From contig OZ007500.1 in NCBI GenBank assembly GCA_963931805.1, positions 86,600,738 to 86,664,737 of the forward strand: DNA of 64,000 nt. Reading direction: 5' to 3'. Under the pieces are notes generated by a model that did no database searches, was not told where the DNA came from, and saw only the letters and a program-made list of their open reading frames with translations. Origin of the DNA: Microdon myrmicae (Eukaryota > Arthropoda > Insecta > Diptera > Syrphidae). Positions within the stretch are counted from its first letter, which is position 1; each line of letters starts with the position of its first letter. The position numbers were made by a program, and so were the translations under genes. Of this stretch, positions 63,731 through 64,000 are shown piece by piece.

Positions 63731-64000
63731 ATCCAACTCGTTTGCGGTCTTTAGCAATCAAATATTTCGAAATAAAACTGACCGGAAGAGGAGATTTAAA
63801 ACTTAGTCGCCACCTGCTTCACACGCTTGGTAACATCCGGAATGTTGACTCCAGGAATTACTACTTCGCGTTTGCCACCACGGTTGAGGATACTACGGTA
63901 TCTAAGTGACCACGAACCTAGCACCACTGCCATGAAAGGGATCCTCATGGAGACGTCTCAATCTAGTGATGCTAATTACTTCCGGATTCCAGGTAACATT
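63731..64000. other. Unassigned sequence at the right edge
   Basis: No recognised coding or repeat motif. Confidence 0.4.

Overview
The window looks like nuclear DNA of an arthropod, most likely an insect. Evidence: a multi-exon gene with GT-AG introns, RTE-, Jockey/CR1- and R1-type LINEs, Ty3/Gypsy and BEL/Pao LTR elements, a mariner transposon, and a SINE headed by tRNA-Asp. I cannot name the order from sequence alone. A 200-N assembly gap lies at 23347-23546.

One host gene organises the window. Eleven minus-strand exons, from an ATG at 56841 down to a donor after 3384, join in phase at every junction into 856 codons. They match biotin-protein ligase (holocarboxylase synthetase, HLCS): an N-terminal arm, a Ser/Lys-rich linker, an amidotransferase-like domain, and the start of the catalytic domain. 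The remaining catalytic exons lie beyond the left edge. Small introns are 63-263 bp. The large ones (intron 2, 21.6 kb; intron 5, 13.9 kb; intron 6, 10.1 kb; intron 8, 4.6 kb; intron 11, over 3.3 kb) are packed with transposable elements.

Layout from the left. 1-3383: intron 11 with a SINE, a Jockey-type ORF1 fragment and LINE-A. 3384-4183: exons 11-9. 4184-8752: intron 8 with a LINE-C piece, duplicated SINE-body/AT-repeat DNA, a transposon end and LINE-A. 8753-9209: exons 8-7. 9210-19350: intron 6 with LINE-B, -E, -C and -A pieces. 19351-19499: exon 6. 19500-33371: intron 5 with LINE-B, LINE-C, the gap, LINE-B again, an R1-like LINE, SINEs and minisatellites. 33372-34723: exons 5-3. 34724-56366: intron 2 with LINEs, BEL/Pao debris and a 14.8-kb nested Gypsy complex (40415-55220). 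56367-56841: exons 2-1. 57580-64000: upstream flank with LINE-B, a MITE, a mariner broken by LINE-C, a SINE and LINE-A.

Four relationships stand out. (1) The SINE body is a fusion of the 5' leader and the 3' tail of LINE-B. (2) A pol-less, gag-only Gypsy derivative sits inside the pol gene of a full-length relative; its primer-binding site is replaced by a copy of the target flank. (3) A Jockey-type LINE inside the outer 3' LTR ends in T on its coding strand. (4) A MITE at 60.7 kb is a deletion derivative of a Tc1/mariner-like transposon whose end lies at 6.4 kb. I see no CRISPR array, operon or other bacterial-type system. LINE family letters (A-G) are labels used only here.
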